Assembly: GCF_003058265.1 (NCBI RefSeq)
Contig: NZ_QBUK01000005.1
Span: forward strand, 124,001-188,000
Source: Flagellimonas amoyensis
GTDB lineage: Bacteria > Bacteroidota > Bacteroidia > Flavobacteriales > Flavobacteriaceae
Direction: 5' to 3'
DNA: 64,000 nt
The notes beneath the pieces were generated by a model, which saw nothing but the letters and a program-made list of their open reading frames with translations, was not told where the DNA came from and made no database searches. Position 1 is the first letter of the stretch, and each line of letters starts with the position of its first letter. Shown piece after piece: positions 1 to 7,518 of this stretch. Position numbers and translations under genes: made by a program.

Positions 1-825
1 CAGTCTTTTTCGGTCTCCGGAAGTTTCTCTAGGACAGCAGTGAACGATCAAGCCGGGGCCAAGACGGGAATGTCCCTGATCATTAGTACCCTGATTATTG
101 CAGGGGTACTGCTCTTCCTGACCCCTTTGTTCTATAACCTGCCCGCGGTGATCTTGGGTGCCATCATCATCGTTTCCGTGATAGGACTTATCGATGTCCA
201 ATACCCATTGGCCCTCTGGAAAAACAGGAAGGACGAGTTCCTGCTGCTGGCCGCCACTTTTTTGATGACGCTCTTTATCGGGTTGATGGAGGGAATCCTG
301 TTCGGGGTATTGCTGTCCCTGATGCTGGTGGTGTATCGAATATCCAAACCGCACATGGCGGTCTTGGGAAGGATCAAGGGCACCAACTATTTCAAGAATA
401 TCGACCGTTTCTCGGGGGATGTTGAAGTGGATGCCGACAAACTGGTCATACGGTTCGATGCCCAATTGTATTTCGGGAACAAGGATTATTTCAAAAAGCA
501 ACTCTATCGGCAAATGGCGAAAAAGGGCCCCGTTCTGAAGTATATCATCCTGAATGCCGAACCCATCAATTATATAGACAGTAGTGCCTCGGCCATGTTG
601 GAACGCATCATATTGGATTTTAGGCAAAGGGGTATCCATTTCATGATCGCTGCGGCCATAGGCCCCACAAGGGACATTCTGTACAGTAGTGGAATCGTCG
701 ACATACTTGGGGAGGAAAACCTGTTTGTCCAGACCTTTGACGCGGTGGCTTCCTGTTCCGAAAAGAAGGAAAGGAGTGACATGCAAAAAAAGATAACATT
801 GCAGTCCAAGACAAAGAGTTTGTAA
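1..825 (+). CDS. SulP family inorganic anion transporter, C-terminal part (5' end outside window)
   Basis: The reading frame is open from base 1, so the gene begins upstream; a GTG at 40 is internal. The first visible residues match the SulP signature GSFSRTAVN followed by an AGAKT-type sequence. Several hydrophobic segments follow over roughly the first 120 visible residues, and the last 120 form a soluble STAS domain with the typical IDSSA stretch. SulP proteins move sulfate, bicarbonate or other anions across the inner membrane. The neighbouring sulfur genes favour a sulfate-type substrate, but that is inference. The stop codon overlaps the operator-like palindrome at 822-835, so the next gene probably has its own promoter. 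Confidence 0.93.
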   Translation, partial: QSFSVSGSFSRTAVNDQAGAKTGMSLIISTLIIAGVLLFLTPLFYNLPAVILGAIIIVSVIGLIDVQYPLALWKNRKDEFLLLAATFLMTLFIGLMEGILFGVLLSLMLVVYRISKPHMAVLGRIKGTNYFKNIDRFSGDVEVDADKLVIRFDAQLYFGNKDYFKKQLYRQMAKKGPVLKYIILNAEPINYIDSSASAMLERIILDFRQRGIHFMIAAAIGPTRDILYSSGIVDILGEENLFVQTFDAVASCSEKKERSDMQKKITLQSKTKSL

Positions 826-865
826 CTTTGGTGACTGTGCAGTACGCTGCACCCTATTAATTTTG
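822..865 (+). promoter_or_regulatory. Crp/Fnr-like palindrome plus -7 box for the MBL/rhodanese gene
   Basis: GTAAC (822-826), four bases, GTGAC (831-835): a 5-4-5 dyad with one mismatch. The Bacteroidota -7 box TAATTTTG lies at 858-865, with its first base 29.5 bp from the dyad centre. With transcription starting about 11-12 bp after that base, the dyad would be near -41, the class II activator position. The same geometry recurs at four other promoters in this block. Confidence 0.6.
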
Positions 866-883
866 ATGAAAAAATCAGAGGAG

Positions 884-2293
884 ATGAAAATAGAACAGAT
901 ATATACCGGATGTTTGGCGCAAGGCGCCTATTATATTGAAAGTGAAGGGGAAGCTGCCATTATAGATCCGCTTCGCGAAGTGGAACCCTATCTAAAAAGG
1001 GCCAAGGACGAAGGAGCCGTCATCAAGTATATTTTTGAGACCCATTTCCATGCCGATTTTGTGAGCGGTCACGTCACCCTTTCCAAGGAGACGGGCGCAC
1101 CGATCATTTATGGCCCAACGGCCCAACCCGCTTTTGAGGCCATTATTGCCAAGGATGGACAGGAGTTCCCTTTGGGAAAATTGACCATCAAGGTGTTGCA
1201 CACCCCAGGGCACACCATGGAAAGCACTACTTTTTTGCTGAAGGACGAATCAGGAAAGGACCATGCCATTTTTAGTGGGGATACCTTGTTTTTAGGAGAT
1301 GTAGGCCGTCCGGACCTGGCCCAGAAAGCGGCCCACATGACCCAAGAGGAGCTGGCCGGAACCCTGTTCGACAGCCTTCGTAGCAAGATTATGCCGTTGG
1401 CCGACGATGTGATCGTATATCCGGCCCACGGAGCCGGTTCCGCCTGCGGAAAGAACATGATGAAGGAAACGGTGGATACCTTGGGCAACCAGAAAAAGAT
1501 GAATTATGCCCTTAGGGCAGATATGACCCGAGAAGAATTCATCAAGGAAGTGACAGATGGCCTTTTGCCCCCCCCACAATACTTCCCCTTGAACGTAAAA
1601 ATGAACAAGGAGGGCTACGAAGATATCGACACCGTTCTGGAAAGAGGAACGCAGGCCCTGACACCAGAGGCTTTTGAAGCTGCTGCCAACGAAACAGGGG
1701 CCATAGTGCTGGATGTTCGCCATCAAGATGATTTTGCCAAAGGCCATGTGCCCCGCTCCATATTCATCGGCCTGGATGGAAGCTTTGCACCTTGGGTGGG
1801 CGCATTGATCGCCGATGTGAAGCAACCCATACTCCTCGTGACTCCTGAAGGCAGGGAGGAAGAGACCGTTACCCGACTTTCAAGGGTCGGTTTTGACCAT
1901 ACCTTGGGCTATCTGAAAGGAGGCATTTCGGCTTGGAAAGAAGCGGGCAAGGAAATCGATACGGTGGACAGCCTGAATGCTGGGCAGTTGAAAACCCTTA
2001 TGGAAAAAGGGGTGCCCGTATACGATGTGAGAAAGGAGTCCGAGTACATTGCAGAGCATGTGGAAGATGCCCATCTGACCCCGTTGGACTTCATCAACGA
2101 CCATTTGGCGGAATTTCCAGAGAAGGAAACCTTTTATGTGCATTGCGCAGGAGGCTATAGGAGCATGATCGCTTCTTCCATCCTCAAGAGTAGGGGCATC
2201 CATAACCTGGTCGATGTGGCAGGAGGTTTTGCCGACATCAAAAAGGCCGGTATTCCCGTAACGGACTATGTGTGTCCCACTACGTTGAAATAA
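884..2293 (+). CDS. MBL-fold persulfide-dioxygenase-like hydrolase fused to two rhodanese domains
   Basis: Residues 1-230 are a metallo-beta-lactamase fold of the ETHE1/persulfide dioxygenase type: THFHAD gives H54, H56 and D58, with H63 following, then an HTPGH motif and SGDTLF. Two rhodanese modules follow. The first (about 255-350) has the DVR entry motif but no cysteine in its active-site loop, so it is probably inactive. The second (about 365-470) has VHCAGGYR with C421. Likely role: oxidation or transfer of glutathione- or thiol-bound sulfane sulfur in the cytoplasm. ATG codons exist at 866 and 884; 884 is preferred because the -7 box ends at 865 and family members start with MKIEQIYTG. 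If 866 is used, six residues are added. Confidence 0.9.
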   Translation: MKIEQIYTGCLAQGAYYIESEGEAAIIDPLREVEPYLKRAKDEGAVIKYIFETHFHADFVSGHVTLSKETGAPIIYGPTAQPAFEAIIAKDGQEFPLGKLTIKVLHTPGHTMESTTFLLKDESGKDHAIFSGDTLFLGDVGRPDLAQKAAHMTQEELAGTLFDSLRSKIMPLADDVIVYPAHGAGSACGKNMMKETVDTLGNQKKMNYALRADMTREEFIKEVTDGLLPPPQYFPLNVKMNKEGYEDIDTVLERGTQALTPEAFEAAANETGAIVLDVRHQDDFAKGHVPRSIFIGLDGSFAPWVGALIADVKQPILLVTPEGREEETVTRLSRVGFDHTLGYLKGGISAWKEAGKEIDTVDSLNAGQLKTLMEKGVPVYDVRKESEYIAEHVEDAHLTPLDFINDHLAEFPEKETFYVHCAGGYRSMIASSILKSRGIHNLVDVAGGFADIKKAGIPVTDYVCPTTLK

Positions 2294-2336
2294 GGCCCGG
2301 ACAACGCCGAAAAAATTCTAGAAAAGTTGGCTTTGT

Positions 2337-2381
2337 GTAACCATCGTTACTGACCCCGATGGGTTGGGTGGGGTATTTTTG
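2337..2381 (+). promoter_or_regulatory. Crp/Fnr-like palindrome plus -7 box for the small rhodanese gene
   Basis: Perfect dyad GTAAC (2337-2341), CATC, GTTAC (2346-2350). The -7 box TATTTTTG is at 2374-2381, its first base 30.5 bp from the dyad centre. The start codon of the rhodanese gene is at 2402. Confidence 0.65.
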
Positions 2382-2401
2382 ACCCTCAAAACAACGATAC
2401 G

Positions 2402-2746
2402 ATGTCAATATTCAGTTTTTTGTTCAAAGGACAAAACCTTCCCGATGAAATTCAGATCATGGATAGGGAAGTATACAAAGAAGCCATTTCCAAGGGCAAG
2501 GTCCAATTGGTGGATGTCAGGACCAAGGCGGAATTCATGTCGGGCCACATCAAAGGCGCCAAAAACATTGATTTTTTTCAAGGACCTGCATTTGAGGCCG
2601 CCTTTTCCACATTAAAAAAAGATGCTCCCGTGTACATTTATTGTCAATCTGGGAGCAGGAGCCAAAGGGCGGCCAAGAGACTCGTGGATCTTGGATTTAC
2701 AAAAGTGTACGACCTTAGGGGCGGATACAGGTCCTGGAGCTATTGA
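2402..2746 (+). CDS. Single-domain rhodanese-like sulfurtransferase
   Basis: A 114-residue protein with one rhodanese domain: VDVRTKAEF near residue 37, then the active-site loop CQSGSRS with C81 as persulfide carrier, then a GGYRSW C-terminal motif. No signal peptide is evident, so it is probably cytoplasmic. It should shuttle sulfane sulfur between donors such as thiosulfate or persulfides and an acceptor. It has its own promoter with the same palindrome as the neighbouring sulfur genes, and it is convergent with the fatty-acid-hydroxylase-like gene, whose stop codon lies 45 bp beyond. Confidence 0.92.
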   Translation: MSIFSFLFKGQNLPDEIQIMDREVYKEAISKGKVQLVDVRTKAEFMSGHIKGAKNIDFFQGPAFEAAFSTLKKDAPVYIYCQSGSRSQRAAKRLVDLGFTKVYDLRGGYRSWSY

Positions 2747-2791
2747 GCAAGTTGTTTGGAGGTTGCCGTCGAGGTTTCTAAATGGGGTTGG

Positions 2792-3673
2792 TCACACTTT
2801 CCCCTTGTTTCTTTTGAAACCATAGGTCAATTGGCTCCAAAATCCTTTCGGGAGTTGATCATCGCCAGGAAAACCGAGTTCAATTTTCCCACTGCTCTCC
2901 GGAATGTAATTTGTTTTGAACAGATAGTCCCAAATACTCAGGCTGATCCCAAAGTTCACACCATAAGAACCTTCGGGGATGGTGTAGGCATGATGGTACA
3001 GGTGCATCACGGGATTGTTCAGGATATACTTCAACGGACCATAGGTCAGTTTGATGTTGGAGTGGTTGAAATGCCCAATGGCAATGGCGGCAAAATGCAC
3101 AATATAGGCCTGTTCAGGTTCAAATCCACCGAGCACCATCACCCCTAAAGTCTTTAAAGGTTTGTACAGGATGTTTTCCATCCAATGGTAACGCAAATGG
3201 GCGGCAAAGCCCATCTCTTTTACGCTGTGGTGCACTTTATGGAATTCCCAAAGCGCTGGGTATTTGTGCAAAAGCACATGGGTGAACCATTGCACAAAAT
3301 CCAAAATGATAAAAAACACAACCAGCTGCACCCATTGTGGCCAATGGGCAATATCAACAATGGCCAAGGTCTTGGAAGTAATCCCAATGTCTCCGAACAA
3401 AACCCCCAACATTTTGTAGATCCCGTTGATGACAATGGCGAATAGGAAGAAATTGAAGAACATGTAAAATCCGTCAAGCCAAAAATCTTTCCTGATGATG
3501 GATTGTTCCTTACGCCAAGGGAAGAGGATTTCCAAGCCCCAAACCAAAAGGGAAATCAAGATAAGGCCCCAGAAATAGTTGGTGTACCAAGGCACCTCGA
3601 ACAACATGGATTTCCAGGTCCAGTTGATGGTCCCCCAGAAACCGTTCATAAAGGCATCTACATAAGCTTCCAT
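2792..3673 (-). CDS. Sterol desaturase / fatty acid hydroxylase superfamily membrane protein
   Basis: A 293-residue integral membrane protein with several hydrophobic segments in the first 130 residues. It has the clustered histidines of the di-iron fatty acid hydroxylase superfamily: HVLLHK, EFHKVHHS, HFNHSN and YHHAYT. Such enzymes use O2 to hydroxylate or desaturate lipids. It starts 3 bases after the cytochrome c stop codon, so it is the third gene of the operon led by the sulfite oxidase-like gene. Its place there is odd: either membrane-lipid modification is co-regulated with sulfite oxidation, or this di-iron oxygenase acts on a sulfur-containing lipid. Both are inferences; the substrate is unknown. 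Confidence 0.85.
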   Translation of the reverse strand: MEAYVDAFMNGFWGTINWTWKSMLFEVPWYTNYFWGLILISLLVWGLEILFPWRKEQSIIRKDFWLDGFYMFFNFFLFAIVINGIYKMLGVLFGDIGITSKTLAIVDIAHWPQWVQLVVFFIILDFVQWFTHVLLHKYPALWEFHKVHHSVKEMGFAAHLRYHWMENILYKPLKTLGVMVLGGFEPEQAYIVHFAAIAIGHFNHSNIKLTYGPLKYILNNPVMHLYHHAYTIPEGSYGVNFGISLSIWDYLFKTNYIPESSGKIELGFPGDDQLPKGFWSQLTYGFKRNKGKV

Positions 3674-3676
3674 AAA

Positions 3677-4126
3677 TCACTTTAGTTCATACCAATCAAT
3701 ATCTTCCAAGTTTTGCCTTCTTCCCTGCTCTTTTGGGGCATAGTTTTTTGACAAATAGGATAAAATCAGTGTTTCATTCGCTCCCAAGTCCCATAGGTTT
3801 TGGGTTTCCTGCATCCATTTGATGGTGGCTTTCCATCCCTCCAGATCCATTCTGTTCTGGGTCACCAATTTGGCGGAATGACAACCGGTACAATTCTGAA
3901 TGGTTGCCTCCATCCCTTCATCCACCACAAAACCGGTGGCCACATGGACACCGTTTTCAATTTGGTCGAAATCGGTAGTGGTTTCTTTCATCGGGATTTC
4001 TTCATAAGTAGGGGGAGGTGTATAGTTAACCCAATAAAAAAGTCCTGCGAAAAGGACCACTATCAATCCCAAAAATGCCCAAAGTGCTTTGGACAGTGCA
4101 CCGACCTGTTTTCGAAAGTCCTCCAT
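3677..4126 (-). CDS. Membrane-anchored c-type cytochrome, probable sulfite dehydrogenase electron acceptor
   Basis: A 149-residue protein with one N-terminal membrane helix (about 14-35) and a single heme-binding motif CTGCH (C79, C82, H83), followed by a short helical region. The arrangement is that of a monoheme cytochrome facing the periplasm. It starts one base after the sulfite oxidase-like stop codon, the order seen in SorA/SorB-type sulfite dehydrogenases, where the cytochrome takes electrons from the molybdenum subunit. The sixth ligand is not obvious; M93 and M105 are candidates. Confidence 0.85.
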   Translation of the reverse strand: MEDFRKQVGALSKALWAFLGLIVVLFAGLFYWVNYTPPPTYEEIPMKETTTDFDQIENGVHVATGFVVDEGMEATIQNCTGCHSAKLVTQNRMDLEGWKATIKWMQETQNLWDLGANETLILSYLSKNYAPKEQGRRQNLEDIDWYELK

Positions 4127-4127
4127 C

Positions 4128-5348
4128 TTAAACGATTTTGACCGCTATGCGATGACAGGCATTGTTGAGGTAGCCTTTGGGGTTCCAGCCCGGCAAAACC
4201 ATAGGTTGCCCCTTTCCATTGGAGTCCGTGGCCTTGGCCCAAATTTCATAATATCCCTTTTGTGGAAAGGAAATTGTGGTCTTAAAATGTTGCCAGGCCA
4301 ATCGGTTTGCGGGTTTTTCAAGCGAGCATGGATGCCAAGTGCTTCCAAAATCAATGGAATATTCCATTTTTGAAACTTCAAGCTCGCCGGCCCATGCGTG
4401 TCCGTTGATGGTCAAGGATTTTCCATTTTTGATCAATGCACCACTTTTGGGTGATGTGATCAACGATTTTATGGGCATGGATTCGATGATGCACATGTTG
4501 GCATCGTCCACTTCACTGCCGGGAGCGACATTCTCGCAGGGTACCCGGTACGAACTGCCGCCCATCTTCTCACCATCGTGTTCCTTGTTCCGGACGCTGA
4601 TGCGGGTGAGCCATTTGCCCGATGTGGAAGCGGGCCAACCGCCACAGACCAATCGCAAGGGATGACCATGTGCCAAGGGAATGTCCTCGCCGTTCATGGC
4701 AAAAGCGAGCAGGGTTTCATCTTGCAATGCCTTGGCAATGGGAACGCCCCGGGAGATGGGTTCTTTTTTCAGATCTCCGCTCAAATGGGTGTCCGCAGCA
4801 TGGTAGCCAATGTACACGGCATCGGATGTGATTCCGACATCTTCCAACACATCACGCAAACGAACCCCGGTCCATTCGGCACACGAAATTGCCCCAACGG
4901 TCCATTGGTTTCCCTTGGCCGGTGGATTGAACTCGCTTCGGCCATTTCCACCACATTCCAAGGCCAATTGATAGGTATGATGCCCAAACTTGGATTTTAG
5001 TTCGGAGAGGGAGTAAGTTTTTTTGTTTTTGACGGATTCTCCATCGATGGTGAGGGTCCATTTGGACACATCAATGCCCTCAGGGATGTTTCCGTTGTTT
5101 CGAATGAACATGTATTGGTTCGGCGTCACCCTATCGTTCAATAGATGGGCTTTCGCCTCCATGTTCCAGGGGCGATCGTTCAAAACGACCATTTCCTTGT
5201 CCTTGTGGAACATTTTAAAAGGGTCCGGGTCCTGAAGGCCCAAAGGGCGGTATCCTTCCGGCATGAGACCTCCATATACAATCTCAACACCCAAGATACT
5301 GGCCATGCTGGCCAATGACATTCCCAAAGTGAATTCCCTTCTGTTCAT
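4128..5348 (-). CDS. Sulfite oxidase-family molybdoenzyme with twin-arginine signal
   Basis: A 406-residue protein beginning with a twin-arginine motif (NRREFTLG) and a hydrophobic stretch, so export in folded form by Tat is likely. The oxidoreductase molybdopterin domain shows ALECGGNGRS with C132 as the expected molybdenum ligand and PLRLVCGGWPA. The last 115 residues resemble the Mo-co dimerisation domain (GHAWAG, DFGSTWH). Likely reaction: sulfite to sulfate in the periplasm, with electrons passed to the cytochrome encoded immediately downstream. Transcription is divergent from the DUF2892 gene, and the two promoters share one palindrome. Confidence 0.9.
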   Translation of the reverse strand: MNRREFTLGMSLASMASILGVEIVYGGLMPEGYRPLGLQDPDPFKMFHKDKEMVVLNDRPWNMEAKAHLLNDRVTPNQYMFIRNNGNIPEGIDVSKWTLTIDGESVKNKKTYSLSELKSKFGHHTYQLALECGGNGRSEFNPPAKGNQWTVGAISCAEWTGVRLRDVLEDVGITSDAVYIGYHAADTHLSGDLKKEPISRGVPIAKALQDETLLAFAMNGEDIPLAHGHPLRLVCGGWPASTSGKWLTRISVRNKEHDGEKMGGSSYRVPCENVAPGSEVDDANMCIIESMPIKSLITSPKSGALIKNGKSLTINGHAWAGELEVSKMEYSIDFGSTWHPCSLEKPANRLAWQHFKTTISFPQKGYYEIWAKATDSNGKGQPMVLPGWNPKGYLNNACHRIAVKIV

Positions 5349-5361
5349 AAAATATGAGAAT

Positions 5362-5405
5362 TAAATGTACCGTAAAAATAAGGAAAGCTATGTAACCAAT
5401 GTTAC
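5362..5405 (-). promoter_or_regulatory. Minus-strand promoter of the sulfite oxidase operon with shared palindrome
   Basis: Read on the minus strand, the perfect dyad GTAAC-N4-GTTAC at 5392-5405 is followed by TACATTTA (5369 down to 5362), a -7 box with one mismatch to TAnnTTTG. The first base of the box is 29.5 bp from the dyad centre, the same distance as on the other side. The start codon is at 5348. Confidence 0.55.
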
Positions 5406-5435
5406 CATTTGCTTTTGGATGAATCCCTACATTTG
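5392..5435 (+). promoter_or_regulatory. Plus-strand promoter of the DUF2892 gene with shared palindrome
   Basis: The dyad at 5392-5405 (GTAAC CAAT GTTAC) is followed by a perfect -7 box TACATTTG at 5428-5435, first base 29.5 bp from the dyad centre. The leader to the ATG at 5522 would be about 80 bases. The same dyad serves the divergent sulfite oxidase operon. Confidence 0.62.
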
Positions 5436-5521
5436 GAGTAATGTTCTGATAATCAAAAAGTGGGAAGGGAATCTGTTCCAATTTTTGGTACCTTGTAGGA
5501 AAGAACCATAAACTGAAGATC

Positions 5522-5728
5522 ATGAAAAAAAACATGGGCGGTGCAGACCGCACGATTCGGATCATTCTGGCACTTGCAGTAGTTGCACTGTACTACTTCA
5601 ATGTGATTTCAGGAACGTTGGCATATGTGTTGCTGGCTTTGGCGGCCATATTTGTCCTAACAAGCTTTGTGAGCTTTTGCCCTTTGTATACCCTTTTGGG
5701 GATCAATACGTGCAAGGTCAAAAACTAG
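5522..5728 (+). CDS. DUF2892 (YgaP-like) small membrane protein
   Basis: A 68-residue protein with the DUF2892 pattern: a GGADRTIRI amphipathic start, two membrane helices (about 13-28 and 33-50), then SFCPLYTLLGINTC with cysteines at 53 and 64. In YgaP this type of hairpin is fused to a rhodanese; here the rhodanese is encoded separately nearby, which suggests they may work together in exporting or passing on sulfur species. That is inference. The gene stands alone and is followed by a strong intrinsic terminator. Confidence 0.88.
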   Translation: MKKNMGGADRTIRIILALAVVALYYFNVISGTLAYVLLALAAIFVLTSFVSFCPLYTLLGINTCKVKN

Positions 5729-5747
5729 TTTTTTGGTTGGTTGATAT

Positions 5748-5780
5748 AAGGCCGCTCCAAAGAGAGCGGCCTTGTTTTTT
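5748..5780 (+). terminator. Rho-independent terminator after the DUF2892 gene
   Basis: A 10-bp perfect stem (5748-5757 pairing with 5764-5773, core GGCCGCTC) with a 6-base loop, then G and six T residues. Confidence 0.9.
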
Positions 5781-5871
5781 GACGGAGCATCATTGGTCTT
5801 TTCACAGGCCATGAAATCATTAAAAGGGACCGAATATGAGAATTGTCATGATTTAGGAGTCAGATTACTTT

Positions 5872-5879
5872 TACTTTTA
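5872..5879 (+). promoter_or_regulatory. Possible -7 box for the 42-residue membrane protein
   Basis: TACTTTTA, one mismatch to TAnnTTTG, 20 bases before the ATG at 5900. No palindrome of the GTAAC type precedes it, so this small gene is probably outside the regulon. Confidence 0.35.
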
Positions 5880-5899
5880 GCCCTGTAAAAACCATACTT

Positions 5900-6028
5900 A
5901 TGAAAACTTTTCTATCCTTTTCCTTGGTCTCATGGGACAATGGCATCGTTATGATCGCCGTATTTGGTGCTGTTGCCGTTGCTTTGGTTCTTGCCGTTCT
6001 TCTTATGATGAACAGCGGCGAAAAATAA
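5900..6028 (+). CDS. Small single-helix membrane protein, 42 residues
   Basis: An ATG at 5900 opens a 42-codon frame ending in TAA at 6026-6028. It starts MKTFLSFSLVSWDNG, continues with one hydrophobic helix (about 16-37) and ends MMNSGEK. It lies between a strong terminator and the TolC promoter, with a plausible -7 box just upstream, so it has room for its own transcript. The composition is that of a real small membrane protein rather than a chance frame. No function is known to me. Confidence 0.6.
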   Translation: MKTFLSFSLVSWDNGIVMIAVFGAVAVALVLAVLLMMNSGEK

Positions 6029-6144
6029 AGACATTCTTCATTCCACTATTCACATTTCTTTTTTTCTCCTGATGGTATACCGACCGTTGGGAAACACGTT
6101 GGTATTATAGGTTTCGACTACTTTCGTCCCATTTTACTTTTAAG

Positions 6145-6188
6145 GTAACCAATGTTACTGTGGAGGTGGTTTTGCGCTTTTAATTTTG
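6145..6188 (+). promoter_or_regulatory. Palindrome plus -7 box for the TolC/RND/YeeE operon
   Basis: Perfect dyad GTAAC (6145-6149), CAAT, GTTAC (6154-6158), identical to the one at 5392. The perfect -7 box TAATTTTG is at 6181-6188, first base 29.5 bp from the dyad centre. The TolC ATG is at 6207. Confidence 0.68.
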
Positions 6189-6206
6189 TCTCAAATTCTA
6201 TGATTT

Positions 6207-7511
6207 ATGAGGCAATTTTTAGTTTTTATAGCATTCATTTTACTCCAGGGAACCCTGTTGGCCCAAGACCATGTGAAGATTTCCTTGGAGGATGTCTTGG
6301 AAAGGGTGCAGGAGTCCAATGCCAGTATCAAAGTGTCCGAACAGGAGGCAAAGATGGCGAAATACGATTACCAGTTTTCAAGCTCCATTTTTTTGCCACA
6401 GATATCGGTTTCCCATACCGGAATCACGACCACCAACCCTTTGATGGCCTTCGGTTCCAAACTGAACCAAGAGATATTGACCCAGGCAGATTTTAACCCT
6501 GCCCTATTGAACGATCCCGATCATATAGAAAACTTTGCGACCAAGATAGCTGTGGAGCAGCCACTCATCAATATGGACGGTTTCTACCAGCGCAAAGCAG
6601 CTAAAACCACTATGGAAGCCAAAGACCTTCAAGCGCTTCGCACTAGGGATTATTTGGATTTTGAGGCCCAAAAGGCTTTTGGACAATTGCAATTGGCCCA
6701 TAGGGCGGTAAAGGTATTGGAAAAAGCCTTCGAAGCGACCAATGCCAACCTGAACACGGCCCAGAACAGCTTCAATCAAGGATTGCTCCAAAAAGCGGAC
6801 TTGTTGGAAGTGAAAGTTCGGGTCACCGAAGTGGAGAACCAATTGAACTCGGCCAAAAGCAACGTAAAAAATGCATCCGATTATTTGGCTTTTTTGATGA
6901 ACGAACAAGGTAATGTGGTGTATGAACCTTCAGAGGAACTGATGCCGAACGACCTTGGTGGAACTCCTGGGGCAACCTTGGAAAACCGTGCCGATGTGCG
7001 GGCGATGGACTTGGTTTCCGAAGCATACAAGGCTAACATGAGAGCGGAGAACATGACCTTTTTGCCACGGTTGAATGCCTTTGCCAGTTACGAAATGTAC
7101 GATGATCAAATTTTCCGTGCAGATGCCAAGGGATATATCATCGGAGCCAGTTTAAGCTGGGATGTTTTTAAAGGAGCCCAACGCTTTGCAAAAGTGGGCA
7201 AGAGCAAAACCAATTACGAGAAAGCAAAACAGGAATACGAACAGTACGTTGCCAAAAGTTCTATGGAGCTACAACGCACCAGAAGGATGGTCGAAGATGC
7301 GCACAACAGACTCCAGACCTCAAAATTGGCTATGGATCAATCCGAAGAATCCTTGAGAATACGTACAAACCGCTTTAAGGAAGGCTTGGAAAAAACAACC
7401 GATCTATTGATGGCAGAGGCCATGTATGCCGAAAAGCAATTGGCTTATTACCAGACCATTTTCGAGTATAACCAAGCACAATCCCTACTAACATTTTTAA
7501 CCAAAGAATAA
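6207..7511 (+). CDS. TolC family outer membrane efflux protein
   Basis: A 434-residue protein with a signal peptide (about residues 1-20, ending LLAQ). It has the two long helical OEP repeats of TolC proteins, seen as extended coiled coil around residues 25-215 and 245-430. It would form the outer membrane channel for the adaptor and RND pump encoded 7 and 1111 bases downstream. It is first in an operon that also contains a split YeeE/YedE transporter and a DUF2892 protein, and its promoter carries the palindrome shared by the sulfur genes. This efflux system may therefore handle a sulfur compound or a toxicant linked to sulfur stress (inference). Confidence 0.92.
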   Translation: MRQFLVFIAFILLQGTLLAQDHVKISLEDVLERVQESNASIKVSEQEAKMAKYDYQFSSSIFLPQISVSHTGITTTNPLMAFGSKLNQEILTQADFNPALLNDPDHIENFATKIAVEQPLINMDGFYQRKAAKTTMEAKDLQALRTRDYLDFEAQKAFGQLQLAHRAVKVLEKAFEATNANLNTAQNSFNQGLLQKADLLEVKVRVTEVENQLNSAKSNVKNASDYLAFLMNEQGNVVYEPSEELMPNDLGGTPGATLENRADVRAMDLVSEAYKANMRAENMTFLPRLNAFASYEMYDDQIFRADAKGYIIGASLSWDVFKGAQRFAKVGKSKTNYEKAKQEYEQYVAKSSMELQRTRRMVEDAHNRLQTSKLAMDQSEESLRIRTNRFKEGLEKTTDLLMAEAMYAEKQLAYYQTIFEYNQAQSLLTFLTKE

Positions 7512-7518
7512 TTGCGAT

